A DNA stretch of 64,000 nucleotides from Prochlorococcus sp. AG-436-D21. GTDB lineage: Bacteria > Cyanobacteriota > Cyanobacteriia > PCC-6307 > Cyanobiaceae. Positions 19,713 to 30,637 of the stretch are shown in pieces (within the stretch, counting starts at the first letter, position 1; each line of letters opens with the position of its first letter). The DNA lies in the NCBI GenBank assembly GCA_003212655.1, contig QCPF01000001.1:56745-120744 (forward strand). Direction: 5' to 3'. The notes beneath the pieces were generated by a model. It saw only the letters and a list, made by a program, of their open reading frames with translations, was not told the DNA's origin and made no database searches. A program made the position numbers and the translations under genes.

Positions 19713-21368
19713 ATGAAAAGATCTTATTCGGAATATTCAGCAAAAGAAGACTTTCTTTGGTTGATTTTGAGACCATGGATTTTTATCCCAAGAGTTTTAT
19801 ATATCCTTTTAACCTTAATGTTTCTTTTTTTAAGAATACTTTTTCAAGGTAACAGTAAAAATAAAAATGTACAAAAAAATCTCTCGAAATATCTTTTTGA
19901 TGTAATAACGGATTTAGGCCCTTGTTTTATCAAATTAGGCCAAGCACTCTCAACTAGGCCAGATCTTGTAAGACAAGATTGGCTTACTGAACTTACAAAC
20001 TTACAAGATAATCTCCCAGCATTTGATCACAAAATTGCTTTAAAAATGATTGAAGAGGAACTTGGATCCCCTGCTAATGAATTATTTGAAGAGTTTCCAG
20101 ATAGTCCTATTGCTTCAGCAAGCTTAGGTCAAGTTTATAAATCAAAATTAAATAATTCTTATCTAGCTGTGAAAGTACAGCGGCCAAATTTATACTTCCT
20201 CATAAGAAGGGATATCGTAATCTTAAGGTTTTTAGGAACTTTTTTATCCCCACTCTTACCATTAAATATAGGTGTTGGAATTGGAGAGATAATAGATGAA
20301 TTTGGTAAGGCACTTTTTGATGAAATTGACTATCAAAAAGAGGCCGAAAATGCTTTGAGGTTTGCAAATTTATTCAAAGAAAATCCAAATATTTTTATTC
20401 CTAAATTAGAAAAACAGTTTTCATCAAAAAGGGTAATCACAACTTCTTGGATTGATGGAGTTAAGTTAAGAGATCGATTTTTACTAGAGGAAAATAACTT
20501 AATACCTGCTTCGTTTATAAAAACATGTGTCATCAGTGGACTGCAGCAATTGTTTGAATTTGGATATTTTCATGCAGACCCACATCCAGGAAATATGTTT
20601 GCTCTCAAAGGAGGAAATGCAGATTGTGGGAATTTAGCTTACGTTGATTTTGGAATGATGGATACTATTACAAATTCAGATAGACTTACTCTTATTAAGG
20701 CAATTGTTCACATAATAAATGAAGAATATTATCTTCTTGCAGAAGATTTCCAGAAATTAGGTTTTTTAACCAAAGAACAAGATCTTCAAAAACTTGTTGA
20801 ACCATTAAAAGAAGTTCTAGGAGGATCTTTTGGCTCTGAGGTTGGTAATTTTAATCTTAAAAATGTAACTGACAAATTCTCAAAACTAATGTATTCCTAT
20901 CCTTTCAGAGTTCCCAGTAGGTTTGCCTTAATAATTAGAGCCGTTGTCAGTCAAGAGGGTTTAGCACTAAGGTTAGATCCTGAATTTAAAATTCTAAAAA
21001 TAGCTTATCCATATATTGCAAAAAAACTACTGACCGATAATTCTGAAGAGATTGTAGACATACTTTTAGAAGTCGTTTTTGATAAAAAAGGTCAAATCCA
21101 GATAGAAAAAATCGAAAGTTTACTAAACGTTTTATTTAGAGATTCAGAAAATATTAATTCAGATCTCATACCAGTTGCGAACGCTGGATTGAAATTATTT
21201 GTCAGTAAAAAAGGATCCGAAGTTAGGAAGAATCTTCTTTTAAGTCTTATAAAAGATGAAAAATTAGAATTCACTGATGCAAAAAAACTCTTAGCTTTAA
21301 TTAGAGATACTTTTAGCCCTCTAAATATTGCAAAAAGTGCAGTACAAAATATTATTTCAACAGTTTAG
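19713..21368 (+). CDS. ABC1/UbiB-family atypical protein kinase-like protein
   Basis: About 551 residues from the ATG at 19713; a TTG at 19695 would add six residues but the ATG gives the better start MKRSYSEYSAKEDF. UbiB signatures are present: KLGQALSTRPDLV (KxGQ), ASASLGQVYKS (Ala-rich loop), AVKVQRP (catalytic Lys), YFHADPHPGNM and VDFGMMD. A hydrophobic segment near residues 22-45 may contact the membrane. Members support prenylquinone synthesis, in cyanobacteria probably plastoquinone or tocopherol-related. Diverges from the decarboxylase. Confidence 0.9.
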   Translation: MKRSYSEYSAKEDFLWLILRPWIFIPRVLYILLTLMFLFLRILFQGNSKNKNVQKNLSKYLFDVITDLGPCFIKLGQALSTRPDLVRQDWLTELTNLQDNLPAFDHKIALKMIEEELGSPANELFEEFPDSPIASASLGQVYKSKLNNSYLAVKVQRPNLYFLIRRDIVILRFLGTFLSPLLPLNIGVGIGEIIDEFGKALFDEIDYQKEAENALRFANLFKENPNIFIPKLEKQFSSKRVITTSWIDGVKLRDRFLLEENNLIPASFIKTCVISGLQQLFEFGYFHADPHPGNMFALKGGNADCGNLAYVDFGMMDTITNSDRLTLIKAIVHIINEEYYLLAEDFQKLGFLTKEQDLQKLVEPLKEVLGGSFGSEVGNFNLKNVTDKFSKLMYSYPFRVPSRFALIIRAVVSQEGLALRLDPEFKILKIAYPYIAKKLLTDNSEEIVDILLEVVFDKKGQIQIEKIESLLNVLFRDSENINSDLIPVANAGLKLFVSKKGSEVRKNLLLSLIKDEKLEFTDAKKLLALIRDTFSPLNIAKSAVQNIISTV

Positions 21369-21476
21369 TTTTTATATTTATAGTTAATTAACTTACCTAT
21401 GAATTTAATTCTATTAGAATTGGATGTAATATTTTAAAAATGAGAAGTAAAAAATTATTTAGCTTTGGAAGATTAA

Positions 21477-21971
21477 ATGAATATTTTGAAAAATCTCTTT
21501 TTATTTAATAAAAAATCTGAAAAAAATAAAGAATTTAGTCCTGGATTTGTTGACCAATCTTTAGAAATTGCAAAGTTAGTAAAAGAAGCAAGAATTCAAC
21601 AAAACCTTACAATTAAAGAATTGTCATACATTTCAAAAATCCCTGAACGAATAATAAACTCTATTGAAAATAATAATAAAAGTACTAGGCCAGAGTATCC
21701 TTTTATAAGATCTATATTAATTAAATTAGAGGAATGCTTAGTATTAAAAAAAAATACATTATTAAATTTAGCAGTTAAAGAAAGAAAAATTTTAAAGAAA
21801 AAGAGAAAGGACTTTATGTTCAGGAAATTCGATCTTATCAATACATGGCAAGGAAGTCTTTTGTATTTTTTTATATTAGTTTTAACTATTTTTATATTAA
21901 AGAGATACTTTATTTTAAATGTAAATGTTATAGAGATTCAAAATATTGAAAATCAATTTGTTGATAAATAA
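21477..21971 (+). CDS. Short RodZ-like membrane protein with HTH domain
   Basis: A 164-residue protein with an HTH_25/RodZ-type domain (about residues 30-95: VKEARIQQNLTIKELSYISK then IPERIINSIENN), a basic linker (ERKILKKKRKDFMFRKFD) and one membrane segment (about 125-143, GSLLYFFILVLTIFIL). Canonical RodZ binds MreB with the HTH domain and carries a large periplasmic domain; here only about 20 residues follow the membrane helix. It could be a minimal RodZ or a membrane-tethered regulator. Converges with malQ. Confidence 0.7.
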   Translation: MNILKNLFLFNKKSEKNKEFSPGFVDQSLEIAKLVKEARIQQNLTIKELSYISKIPERIINSIENNNKSTRPEYPFIRSILIKLEECLVLKKNTLLNLAVKERKILKKKRKDFMFRKFDLINTWQGSLLYFFILVLTIFILKRYFILNVNVIEIQNIENQFVDK

Positions 21972-21983
21972 TTTTAATAATAT

Positions 21984-23510
21984 CTACATTAGAGTTCTCC
22001 CAAAATTATTTCCTAGCGCACTAAACATTTTTATATTATTTTCTATTTCTTCTAAAGGACAATTTAACTTCCATTTCCAGTTATTTTTTGTGGTCCCAGG
22101 TTTGTTTAATCTACTTGAATCGTCTAGAGATAATAGATCTTGTAATGGAGCGATAAAAAGATTAGCATTTGTCTCCATGCCAATTTCTATTAAATCCCAA
22201 GAAGGATTTTCTGAAAATTTATACTCATCTTTTATTCTTTTTTGGGATTCATAATCTAAATTTTCCCACCATGAAACAGAAGTAGAGTTGTCGTGAGTAC
22301 CTGTATAAACAACCCAATTTTCTCCTTCAATATTCTTTGGTAAATAAGGATTATCTTCATTGCCATCAAAAGCAAATTGTAATATTTTCATGCCAGGTAG
22401 TTCGAAGTTTTTCCTTAATTTATCTACATCTGGAGTTATTACTCCCAGATCCTCCGCAATAATAGGTAGGTAGTTACCCCCTAGATCCTTTTTTACTTTA
22501 TTTAATAGTGTTTTACCTGGAGAATTTATCCATTTTCCATTAATTGCCGTTTTAGAATTGCCATTAACTCTCCAATAACCTGCTAAACCTCTGAAATGAT
22601 CAAATCTTAATATGTCCACAAGTTCAAATTGTCTTTGAAATCTTTTTCTCCACCAATTGAAATTAGTCCTTTTATGCTTTGACCAAAAGTAAGTTGGGGT
22701 ACCCCATAATTGTCCTGTTGATGAAAAATAATCAGGTGGAACGCCACTTTGAAAGATTAAATCTCCATTTTTAAAAATTGAAAATAATGATTTATTACTC
22801 CATACGTCGGCGCTGTCTCTAGAGACATAAAAAGGCAAATCTCCTATCAGCTTAATATTTTTTGATTTTGCAAAGTTTTTAATGACGCTCCATTGCTCAT
22901 CAAGATGCCACTGTATTAATTTTTTAATAAGTATCTCTTCACTTTTTTTCTCAATCCACGATTTTAAGAACTTGTTATTTTTTATTTTAAATTCTTGAGG
23001 CCATTCCCACCAAGGCAACATATTAAATTCCTCTCTGATAACAACAAATGTTGCATAATCTTCAACCCAAGAATGACTACTGACCCATTTGTTAAATTTA
23101 ATTTTTCTTTCTTCTGATTGTGAACTCCAACCTTGCAAAAGGAGGAGACCTAATTTTTTTGTTAGGTCATCAGCAATATCAAAATCAAAATGATCTTTAT
23201 TCTGATTTGTTGGACCTAGATTTTCTTTATCTGAGATGTAGATAAAATCTTTTTCGATTAAATCATCTACATCCAAAAACCAAGGGTTTAGCGCAAAACT
23301 AGATGGGGAACTATATGGAGAACCTGTGGAATCAGTAGGTGTAAGAGGTAAAAATTGCCAGTATTCAATTCCATGCTTATGAAGTTTTTTTATCCACTCT
23401 TTGGCTCCTCTACCAAAAGTTCCACATACTCTTCCACCGGGAATACATGTTGGATGCATAAGTATGCCTAATGATTTTCTTACAATAATTGACTCTATAG
23501 GCATGTTCAA
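21984..23510 (-). CDS. malQ: 4-alpha-glucanotransferase (amylomaltase, GH77)
   Basis: The 508-residue enzyme has GH77 features: an N-terminal SLGILMHPTCIPG and GTFGRGAKEWI, SPYSSPSSFALNPWFLD, LIGDLPFYVSRDSADVW, LRFDHFRGLAGYW (catalytic Asp), IAEDLGVI (catalytic Glu) and YTGTHDNSTSVSWW. It transfers glucan segments during glycogen breakdown and complements the GH57 branching enzyme at 39.6 kb. It diverges from prs over a 239-bp spacer. Confidence 0.96.
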   Translation of the reverse strand: MNMPIESIIVRKSLGILMHPTCIPGGRVCGTFGRGAKEWIKKLHKHGIEYWQFLPLTPTDSTGSPYSSPSSFALNPWFLDVDDLIEKDFIYISDKENLGPTNQNKDHFDFDIADDLTKKLGLLLLQGWSSQSEERKIKFNKWVSSHSWVEDYATFVVIREEFNMLPWWEWPQEFKIKNNKFLKSWIEKKSEEILIKKLIQWHLDEQWSVIKNFAKSKNIKLIGDLPFYVSRDSADVWSNKSLFSIFKNGDLIFQSGVPPDYFSSTGQLWGTPTYFWSKHKRTNFNWWRKRFQRQFELVDILRFDHFRGLAGYWRVNGNSKTAINGKWINSPGKTLLNKVKKDLGGNYLPIIAEDLGVITPDVDKLRKNFELPGMKILQFAFDGNEDNPYLPKNIEGENWVVYTGTHDNSTSVSWWENLDYESQKRIKDEYKFSENPSWDLIEIGMETNANLFIAPLQDLLSLDDSSRLNKPGTTKNNWKWKLNCPLEEIENNIKMFSALGNNFGRTLM

Positions 23511-23749
23511 ATTATATTTTAATTTCTCTAAACTTAACGTGTTTTTAATTCTCTAAATTCAACAATAGACAAATTTTTTTTAATTGACAAATATTATCCT
23601 TGGTTTTATAGCTTTATGAATAGAAATCCTAATTTTAACTAACAATTTTTTGCTTAATAGATGTGACTTTTGAAAACATCTAGTCAATATCTTTTGCGAA
23701 ATTCACATAAACGACTACGATAAGAATATAGTTTTATGGTGCAAATTTC

Positions 23750-24745
23750 GTGACAAGTTTTATCACGGCAATGCAGAGTAAAGAATCGAACTTTAATCTA
23801 ACTAATAGTAGATTAAGGCTAGTAAGTGGAACAACAAATCCTAAATTAGCTGAAGAAATTGCAACATACTTAGGGATTGAAAATGTACCTTTAATATCTA
23901 AAAGATTTGCAGATGGAGAACTTTATGTTCAGATTCAGCAATCTATTAGAGGTTGTGATGTATTCCTCATACAACCTACATGCGCTCCTGTAAACGATAG
24001 TTTAATGGAGCTTATGATCATGGTTGACGCATGCAAGAGAGCTTCTGCAAGACAAATAACGGCTGTAATACCTTATTTTGGATATGCGAGGGCAGATAGG
24101 AAGACTTCAGGAAGAGAGTCTATAACTGCAAAATTAACTGCTAATTTATTAGAGAAATCAGGAGTTGATAGAGTTCTTGCTATGGACTTACACTCTGCTC
24201 AAATACAAGGCTACTTTGATATACCATGCGATCATATTTACGGTTCGCCTGTATTAATTGATTATCTAGAAACTTTAGATTTAGAGGAAATAGTTGTAGT
24301 CTCTCCTGATGTAGGAGGGGTTGCGAGAGCAAGAGCATTCGCAAAATTAATGAAGGATGCGCCGTTGGCTATCATTGATAAAAGGAGATCTGCGCATAAT
24401 ATCGCTGAAAGTTTAACGGTTATTGGTGAAGTTAAAGGTAAAACGGCTATTCTTATAGACGACATGATAGATACGGGAGGTACAATTTGTTCAGGAGCAA
24501 ATTTACTAAAAAAAGAAGGAGCTAATAGAATATTTGCATGTGCCTCACATGCTGTATTTTCTCCTCCTTCTTATGAAAGATTAAGTACTAAGAATCTTTT
24601 CGAACAAGTTATTGTGACTAACAGCATACCGGTTATACACAAAGATAATTTTCCACAGTTAAAAGTTCTTTCTGTAGCAAATATGTTGGGAGAAGCTATT
24701 TGGAGAATCCATGAAGAAAGTTCTGTTAGCTCTATGTTTAGATAA
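23750..24745 (+). CDS. prs: Ribose-phosphate pyrophosphokinase
   Basis: A 331-residue PRPP synthase with the PRPP-binding loop (VVSPDVGGVARARAFAKLM, ILIDDMIDTGGT) and the ATP/ribose-5-phosphate elements ISKRFADGELYVQI and MDLHSAQIQGYFD. It supplies PRPP for nucleotides, histidine and tryptophan. The start is a GTG at 23750 (MTSFITAM); an ATG at 23771 would remove seven residues. Single gene with its own 5' spacer, converging with the next gene. Confidence 0.96.
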   Translation: MTSFITAMQSKESNFNLTNSRLRLVSGTTNPKLAEEIATYLGIENVPLISKRFADGELYVQIQQSIRGCDVFLIQPTCAPVNDSLMELMIMVDACKRASARQITAVIPYFGYARADRKTSGRESITAKLTANLLEKSGVDRVLAMDLHSAQIQGYFDIPCDHIYGSPVLIDYLETLDLEEIVVVSPDVGGVARARAFAKLMKDAPLAIIDKRRSAHNIAESLTVIGEVKGKTAILIDDMIDTGGTICSGANLLKKEGANRIFACASHAVFSPPSYERLSTKNLFEQVIVTNSIPVIHKDNFPQLKVLSVANMLGEAIWRIHEESSVSSMFR

Positions 24746-24756
24746 AAGAAATTATT

Positions 24757-25191
24757 TTACAACCCTTGTAATTTCTTTAGTCTTTCAGTTTCAATCTTAA
24801 ATTGTTTTTCGACCTTTTCAGGAACATTATCTGGACAAACTTGAAGAGCTGATTCAACTAATTGCAGAGATGCAATAAATTGTAGTTGTTTCATGTCAAC
24901 TTTTTGTTCTTTCTTTCTCTCTATTATTTTCCCTCCATGTTTTTGTGAAATTACTGATGCGAAAGTTGCTGAGGCAACGCTTAATGTTTTTGGGAAATCT
25001 AAATCAAAACCTTTTCTTGTCGCATTACATAGAAATGAAACACCCATCCCATGATATAAATCTAAATCATTTTTTTTGGCAGGCGAATTTTTAACATTTG
25101 CGTATACATTATTTAATTTATTATTTATACCAAGCAATAAAGATGAAAAAACTACTGGGATTGCAATAATTTTAGATATTTTTAAACCCAT
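24757..25191 (-). CDS. Unknown exported or anchored protein
   Basis: A 144-residue protein with an N-terminal hydrophobic segment (ISKIIAIPVVFSSLLLGI) that looks like a signal peptide or anchor. The rest is helical, with two Cys (SFLCNATRKGFDL and ALQVCPDNVPEKVEKQF) that could form a disulfide in the periplasm or lumen. I cannot name a family. It is followed by nothing co-directional; the upstream minus-strand gene begins 70 bp away. Confidence 0.7.
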   Translation of the reverse strand: MGLKISKIIAIPVVFSSLLLGINNKLNNVYANVKNSPAKKNDLDLYHGMGVSFLCNATRKGFDLDFPKTLSVASATFASVISQKHGGKIIERKKEQKVDMKQLQFIASLQLVESALQVCPDNVPEKVEKQFKIETERLKKLQGL

Positions 25192-25260
25192 ATTTGATTA
25201 ATTTTAAATTATTAATACTTAAGATAACATTTTTCTTTTAACTAAATCTGCTAGAAGAAT

Positions 25261-25800
25261 TTATTTAATAATTTTAATTTCGTGATGATTCTCCACTATT
25301 TTCAACTTATTTTTGTTCCATGAATATATGACCCTAAATCTATAATTATCAGTATCTACAAGTCTTGTATGTTCAAGAATATACCAATCTTTGTAAGATG
25401 ATTCAAAAATCATTTCGTGTTCGTCGACTTGCTTAATATTTGAAATCCCTTCATCATTACTTAAATAAAAATTTTCCCTCATAAGTTGATGACCTCTTAG
25501 GAATGCTCGCATTTCTCCAGTTTCTTTATACTGGGGATTTTCGTCAAAGAAATTATATTTTTTTTCTGGGTACCAAGTAAATTTATAATGCGACTCCCAT
25601 TCGGATTTACTCTCAAGAGCTTGTATGTTTATATTCATAATTAAATTATAAGTTTTTTGTGGTTCATCAAGAAAATAAGTTCTATTAGATTTCCATAAAC
25701 CAATATTCCTTGAAAACCATCTTTTTAAATTGTTATTTAAACTAATTTCTGGAGGATTAGCTCCAAAATTTTGTTTTTTTTGTTGATTAATAACAACCAT
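25261..25800 (-). CDS. Possible lipocalin-like (CpcS/CpeS-related) protein, function unknown
   Basis: A 179-residue soluble protein rich in Trp, Tyr and Phe. The start RNIGLWKSNRTYFLDEPQ resembles the G-x-W-x-S-x-R-T/S strand that opens CpcS/CpeS bilin lyases and related lipocalin-fold proteins, and the alternation of aromatic and charged residues (SEWESHYKFTWYPEKK, YRFRVIYSW) fits a beta-barrel. The resemblance is weak and based on pattern alone; it could be an unrelated lipocalin-fold protein. It diverges from sasA. Confidence 0.6.
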   Translation of the reverse strand: MVVINQQKKQNFGANPPEISLNNNLKRWFSRNIGLWKSNRTYFLDEPQKTYNLIMNINIQALESKSEWESHYKFTWYPEKKYNFFDENPQYKETGEMRAFLRGHQLMRENFYLSNDEGISNIKQVDEHEMIFESSYKDWYILEHTRLVDTDNYRFRVIYSWNKNKLKIVENHHEIKIIK

Positions 25801-25906
25801 ATATAAATAAGTCCTATTTATTTAATAGCTTATTTGTAGAATAAAAATAAATATCTTAAGGTGTTTATAAGGATTAACAGCTTTTCAACACTTCTGAGGA
25901 AATCAT

Positions 25907-27025
25907 TTGAATGATAAAAAAGAGCTAAAATTAATACTTGTAGCAGCTAGAAATCAACTCTCTAGTAATGATATAAAGTCTTTGATAGCTTATTTAGAGT
26001 CAGATGATTGTGAGTTTGAGATATCTCTTCAGATTTCTGAGCCCACAGAACAGCCAGAATTACTTGAACTACATAGATTAGTTGCTATCCCCGCTCTTAT
26101 AAAGATTTCACCAGCTCCAAAACAAATATTTGCTGGAAGTAATATATTTTCTCAGTTGCAGAAGTGGCTACCAAGATGGACACAGGAAGGCTTGACTAAA
26201 AATCTAGGGATTAATTTGCAACCATCCAAAATTGATTCAATAAGAACTCAAAAAGAATTTCTTCTGGAAGACGAACTTCTTGTTTTAAGACAAGAGAATG
26301 AAACATTAACAAAGAGAATAGAATCTCAGGAAAGATTATTAAGAATGGTCGCACATGAATTAAGAACCCCACTAACTGCAGCCACTTTGGCGGTCCAAAG
26401 TCAAAAACTTGGACAAATAAATATTACAAAATTGCAAGAGGTAATTAAAAGAAGATTAGAAGAGATTGAACTCTTATCTCAGGATCTTTTAGAGGTCGGA
26501 ACAACAAAATGGGAAGCTTTATTTAATCCTCAAAAAATTGAATTAGGTAATATAAGTGCTGAAGTAATACTCGAATTAGAAAAGTTCTGGAGATTAAGAA
26601 ATATTGAAATTGATACGGACATCCCATCTGATCTACCAAGTGTATTCGCTGATCAAAGAAGAATGCGGCAAGTATTTTTAAATTTAATTGAAAATGCTAT
26701 TAAATTTTCTAAAGACTCTGGATCTATAAAAATTACAATGATCCATAAGACAAATCAGTGGGTTGAAATAACAATTTGTGACAAAGGTGCTGGGATTCCT
26801 TTAAGCGAACAGAAAAGGATTTTTCTTGATAGAGTCAGGCTCCCACAGACTTCTGAAGGAACTTCAGGATTTGGAATAGGGCTATCTGTATGTAGAAGAA
26901 TAGTACAAGTCCATGGGGGAAGAATATGGGTTGTATCTGAAGTTGGCGTCGGTTCTTGCTTTCATTTCACTGTTCCTGTGTGGCAAGGACAAAATAAAGA
27001 TCAACAATACTTGACGAAAGGCTAG
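25907..27025 (+). CDS. sasA: Circadian clock output sensor histidine kinase SasA
   Basis: A 372-residue kinase whose first 100 residues form a KaiB-like thioredoxin-fold domain ([19 protein letters not shown]) that docks on KaiC. The H-box is [10 protein letters not shown] with phospho-acceptor His150; the N-box [10 protein letters not shown]1 DKGAGIP and G2 GFGIGLSV complete the kinase domain. It passes clock timing to RpaA. The start is a TTG (MNDKKELK), the only one giving a full KaiB-like domain. tRNA-Glu follows 41 bp later. Confidence 0.95.
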   Translation: MNDKKELKLILVAARNQLSSNDIKSLIAYLESDDCEFEISLQISEPTEQPELLELHRLVAIPALIKISPAPKQIFAGSNIFSQLQKWLPRWTQEGLTKNLGINLQPSKIDSIRTQKEFLLEDELLVLRQENETLTKRIESQERLLRMVAHELRTPLTAATLAVQSQKLGQINITKLQEVIKRRLEEIELLSQDLLEVGTTKWEALFNPQKIELGNISAEVILELEKFWRLRNIEIDTDIPSDLPSVFADQRRMRQVFLNLIENAIKFSKDSGSIKITMIHKTNQWVEITICDKGAGIPLSEQKRIFLDRVRLPQTSEGTSGFGIGLSVCRRIVQVHGGRIWVVSEVGVGSCFHFTVPVWQGQNKDQQYLTKG

Positions 27026-27066
27026 CCTTACTCTTAATTTTTAATAAGCTGTTATGCTAATTTCCT

Positions 27067-27139
27067 GGCCCCATCGTCTAGAGGCCTAGGACACCTCCCT
27101 TTCACGGAGGCGACAGGGGTTCGAATCCCCTTGGGGCTA
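27067..27139 (+). tRNA. trnE: tRNA-Glu (UUC)
   Basis: A 73-nt cloverleaf. The acceptor stem pairs GGCCCCA with TGGGGCT (one G-U); the D-arm starts GTCTAGAGGCCTAGGAC; the anticodon stem CTCCC/GGAGG-type arm shows loop bases with TTC as anticodon; the T-arm is AGGGG TTCGAAT CCCCT; A73 is the discriminator. No CCA is encoded. In a cyanobacterium this tRNA also feeds 5-aminolevulinate and chlorophyll synthesis through glutamyl-tRNA reductase. Confidence 0.96.
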
Positions 27140-27143
27140 TTAT

Positions 27144-27692
27144 TTAAACTCTAAACTGATTTTTCGATGATTTTGCTTGTTTGTCTACAGCAAGTAAATT
27201 TTCTGAAAGATCTTTTTTTAATCTTTTCTCAATCATTCCTATAGGCATCCACTGACAACCTTGAACAGTGAGGTCATAAATTAATGAATTTTTGGCAGTA
27301 TTTTTAATATTTTGAATTTTCCAACTCCCTTCAAATTTCCTGAAATCTCCTTTAATTAAATTGAATTTTAAAAGGCCAAGCTCCTTATCTTCAAATAAAT
27401 CAATAGTTACTTCAGCTGAAAATTTCATACCGAGAAAATCCTGAGCTCCAACTTGCTTAAGGTGAACATTATTGTTCTTCTGATATATTTTTTTGCTTGA
27501 AAGTAAATTTGGTATGTAAAGATTTAGTCGATCATAATCTGTTAAAACATTCCACAATGAATCAAAACTCGCAGAGGTTGTAAGTTGAGCTGCAAGTCTT
27601 CTTGTTCCGCCAGAAAGCTTTTCCATCGTTTGCTCAATTGTCTGGTAATCATTGCTTTGAGAATGATCTTCTGATTCTTGAGAATTATTCAT
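27144..27692 (-). CDS. SRPBCC/START-fold (polyketide cyclase-like) protein
   Basis: The 182-residue protein has an acidic N-terminal tail of about 25 residues, then a coenzyme Q-binding/polyketide-cyclase type domain: AAQLTTSASFDSLWNVLTDYD, LNLYIPNLLSSKKI, a hydrophobic-pocket beta-sheet and the C-terminal helix GMIEKRLKKDLSENLLAV. Such domains bind hydrophobic ligands; no ligand can be named. It ends 5 bp after the opposing tRNA gene. Confidence 0.8.
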   Translation of the reverse strand: MNNSQESEDHSQSNDYQTIEQTMEKLSGGTRRLAAQLTTSASFDSLWNVLTDYDRLNLYIPNLLSSKKIYQKNNNVHLKQVGAQDFLGMKFSAEVTIDLFEDKELGLLKFNLIKGDFRKFEGSWKIQNIKNTAKNSLIYDLTVQGCQWMPIGMIEKRLKKDLSENLLAVDKQAKSSKNQFRV

Positions 27693-27849
27693 AAATGAAT
27701 TTTTTAACCAAATAAAAAATTATTTCTGTGTAACTATACCGATAAAAACAACAAATACTGAAAAATAAAAATAATTTTGTTTATTTATTCCGATCTCAAA
27801 ACGTAACCATTTTTGTGAAATCACTACAAATTAAACTACAAATTGATAA

Positions 27850-29001
<1,152 letters not shown>

Positions 29002-29111
29002 ATCTTTGATATTTAGATTTAAGTTTCACATACTAAATACTTTTTGGTTTAGACACAATATGTAGCTAATATTTGAAAAAAAGAGGATTTTATATAAAGA
29101 ATCCAAAAAAT

Positions 29112-30635
29112 ATGCCTTCAACTTTAAGTAATCCTCTAAGATTAGGTTTACGGCAGGAGAGAGTCATATCTCCACAATGTTTAGTAATTTTTGGCGCTAG
29201 TGGAGACCTTACTCATAGAAAATTAATACCAGCCTTATTTGAACTCTATTTGCAAAGAAGAATTCCTAGTGAATTTGGAATAGTTGGTTGTGCGAGAAGA
29301 CCTTGGACTAATAATGAGTTTAGAGAAAAGATGAAATTAAAGTTATCAAATCAAATATCTGGTAAAGAAAGGGAGTGGGAACAATTTTCTAATTATCTTT
29401 TCTATGAACCAGTTGACCTGCAACAAAGTGATCATGTCTTAAGGCTTTCTAGAAGATTAAATGAAATTGATAAAACACAAGCTACTCATGGGAATAGAAC
29501 ATTTTATTTATCAGTATCTCCGAATTTCTATGCAAGTGGATGTAAAGCTCTGAAAGGGGCTGGCCTTTTAGATGACCCTAAGAAAAGTCGTTTAGTAATT
29601 GAAAAACCGTTTGGAAGAGATTATTTAAGTGCAAAAAAATTGAATAAGATTGTTCAAAGTTGTGCTGAAGAAAGTCAGATTTATAGGATTGATCATTACT
29701 TAGGTAAAGAGACAGTTCAAAATATTCTTGTTTTGAGGTTTGCTAATACTATTTTTGAACCAATCTGGAACAGAAATTATATATCCAGTGTTCAAATTAC
29801 TTCATCTGAAACAGTGGGTGTTGAAGATAGAGCAGGTTATTACGAAAGCTCTGGTGCTTTAAGGGATATGCTTCAAAATCATATGACTCAAATGCTTGCA
29901 GTTACTGCAATGGAACCTCCTGGAAAATTTGAACCAGAAGCAATTAGAAATGAAAAAGCTAAGGTTCTTCAAGCTTCAAAACTTGCTGACGAAAATGAAC
30001 CGTGGAATTGTTGCATAAGAGGTCAATATGGAGAGGGAGGGAATATTTCAAATCGACTCAAAGGATATAGGCAGGAAGATGGTGTTAATAGTAATAGCAC
30101 AACAGAAACTTATATTGCGACAAAAGTTTTCGTTGATAACTGGCGTTGGCAAGGGGTTCCTTTTTATTTGAGAACAGGTAAAAGACTACCTAAAAGACTT
30201 GGAGAAATAGTTTTGACTTTTAAAGACGTTCCTGTTCATTTATTTGAATCAACAATAATAAATCCTGCCCCAAATCAACTTATCCTTAGAATTCAGCCAA
30301 ATGAAGGTGCTACTTTCAAATTTGAGGTAAAATCTCCTGGTTCTGGAATGAAATCAAGACCTGTTGAGATGGAATTTTCTTATGATGAATCATTTGGAGA
30401 ACCCTCAGATGAAGGCTATGTAAGATTATTAGCTGATGCAATGCTTTCTGATCCAACCTTATTTACTCGAAGTGATGAGGTAGAGGCAGCCTGGAAACTT
30501 TATACGCCTTTAATAGAATTGATGGATAATTCTCCTTGGAAGTTACCTATTTATAATTATGAATCTATGACATGGGGACCTCCTGAGTCAGATCAATTAA
30601 TTTCAAAAGATAATATTTTCTGGCGTAGACCCTAA
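29112..30635 (+). CDS. zwf: Glucose-6-phosphate 1-dehydrogenase
   Basis: About 507 residues from the ATG at 29112 (MPSTLSNPLRLGLRQERV); a TTG at 29073 would add 13 basic residues that do not look family-like. The NADP site VIFGASGDLTHRKL, substrate Lys in VIEKPFGRDY and the active-site RIDHYLGKE are present. It feeds the oxidative pentose phosphate path, the main night-time NADPH source. opcA follows after 2 bp and cobB after that, forming a probable operon. Confidence 0.96.
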   Translation: MPSTLSNPLRLGLRQERVISPQCLVIFGASGDLTHRKLIPALFELYLQRRIPSEFGIVGCARRPWTNNEFREKMKLKLSNQISGKEREWEQFSNYLFYEPVDLQQSDHVLRLSRRLNEIDKTQATHGNRTFYLSVSPNFYASGCKALKGAGLLDDPKKSRLVIEKPFGRDYLSAKKLNKIVQSCAEESQIYRIDHYLGKETVQNILVLRFANTIFEPIWNRNYISSVQITSSETVGVEDRAGYYESSGALRDMLQNHMTQMLAVTAMEPPGKFEPEAIRNEKAKVLQASKLADENEPWNCCIRGQYGEGGNISNRLKGYRQEDGVNSNSTTETYIATKVFVDNWRWQGVPFYLRTGKRLPKRLGEIVLTFKDVPVHLFESTIINPAPNQLILRIQPNEGATFKFEVKSPGSGMKSRPVEMEFSYDESFGEPSDEGYVRLLADAMLSDPTLFTRSDEVEAAWKLYTPLIELMDNSPWKLPIYNYESMTWGPPESDQLISKDNIFWRRP

Positions 30636-30637
30636 AA

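Noticed and set aside
27011..27016. TTGACG as a -35 box for tRNA-Glu
   Set aside because: It lies inside the sasA coding end and about 36 bp before the best -10 candidate, too far for a promoter.
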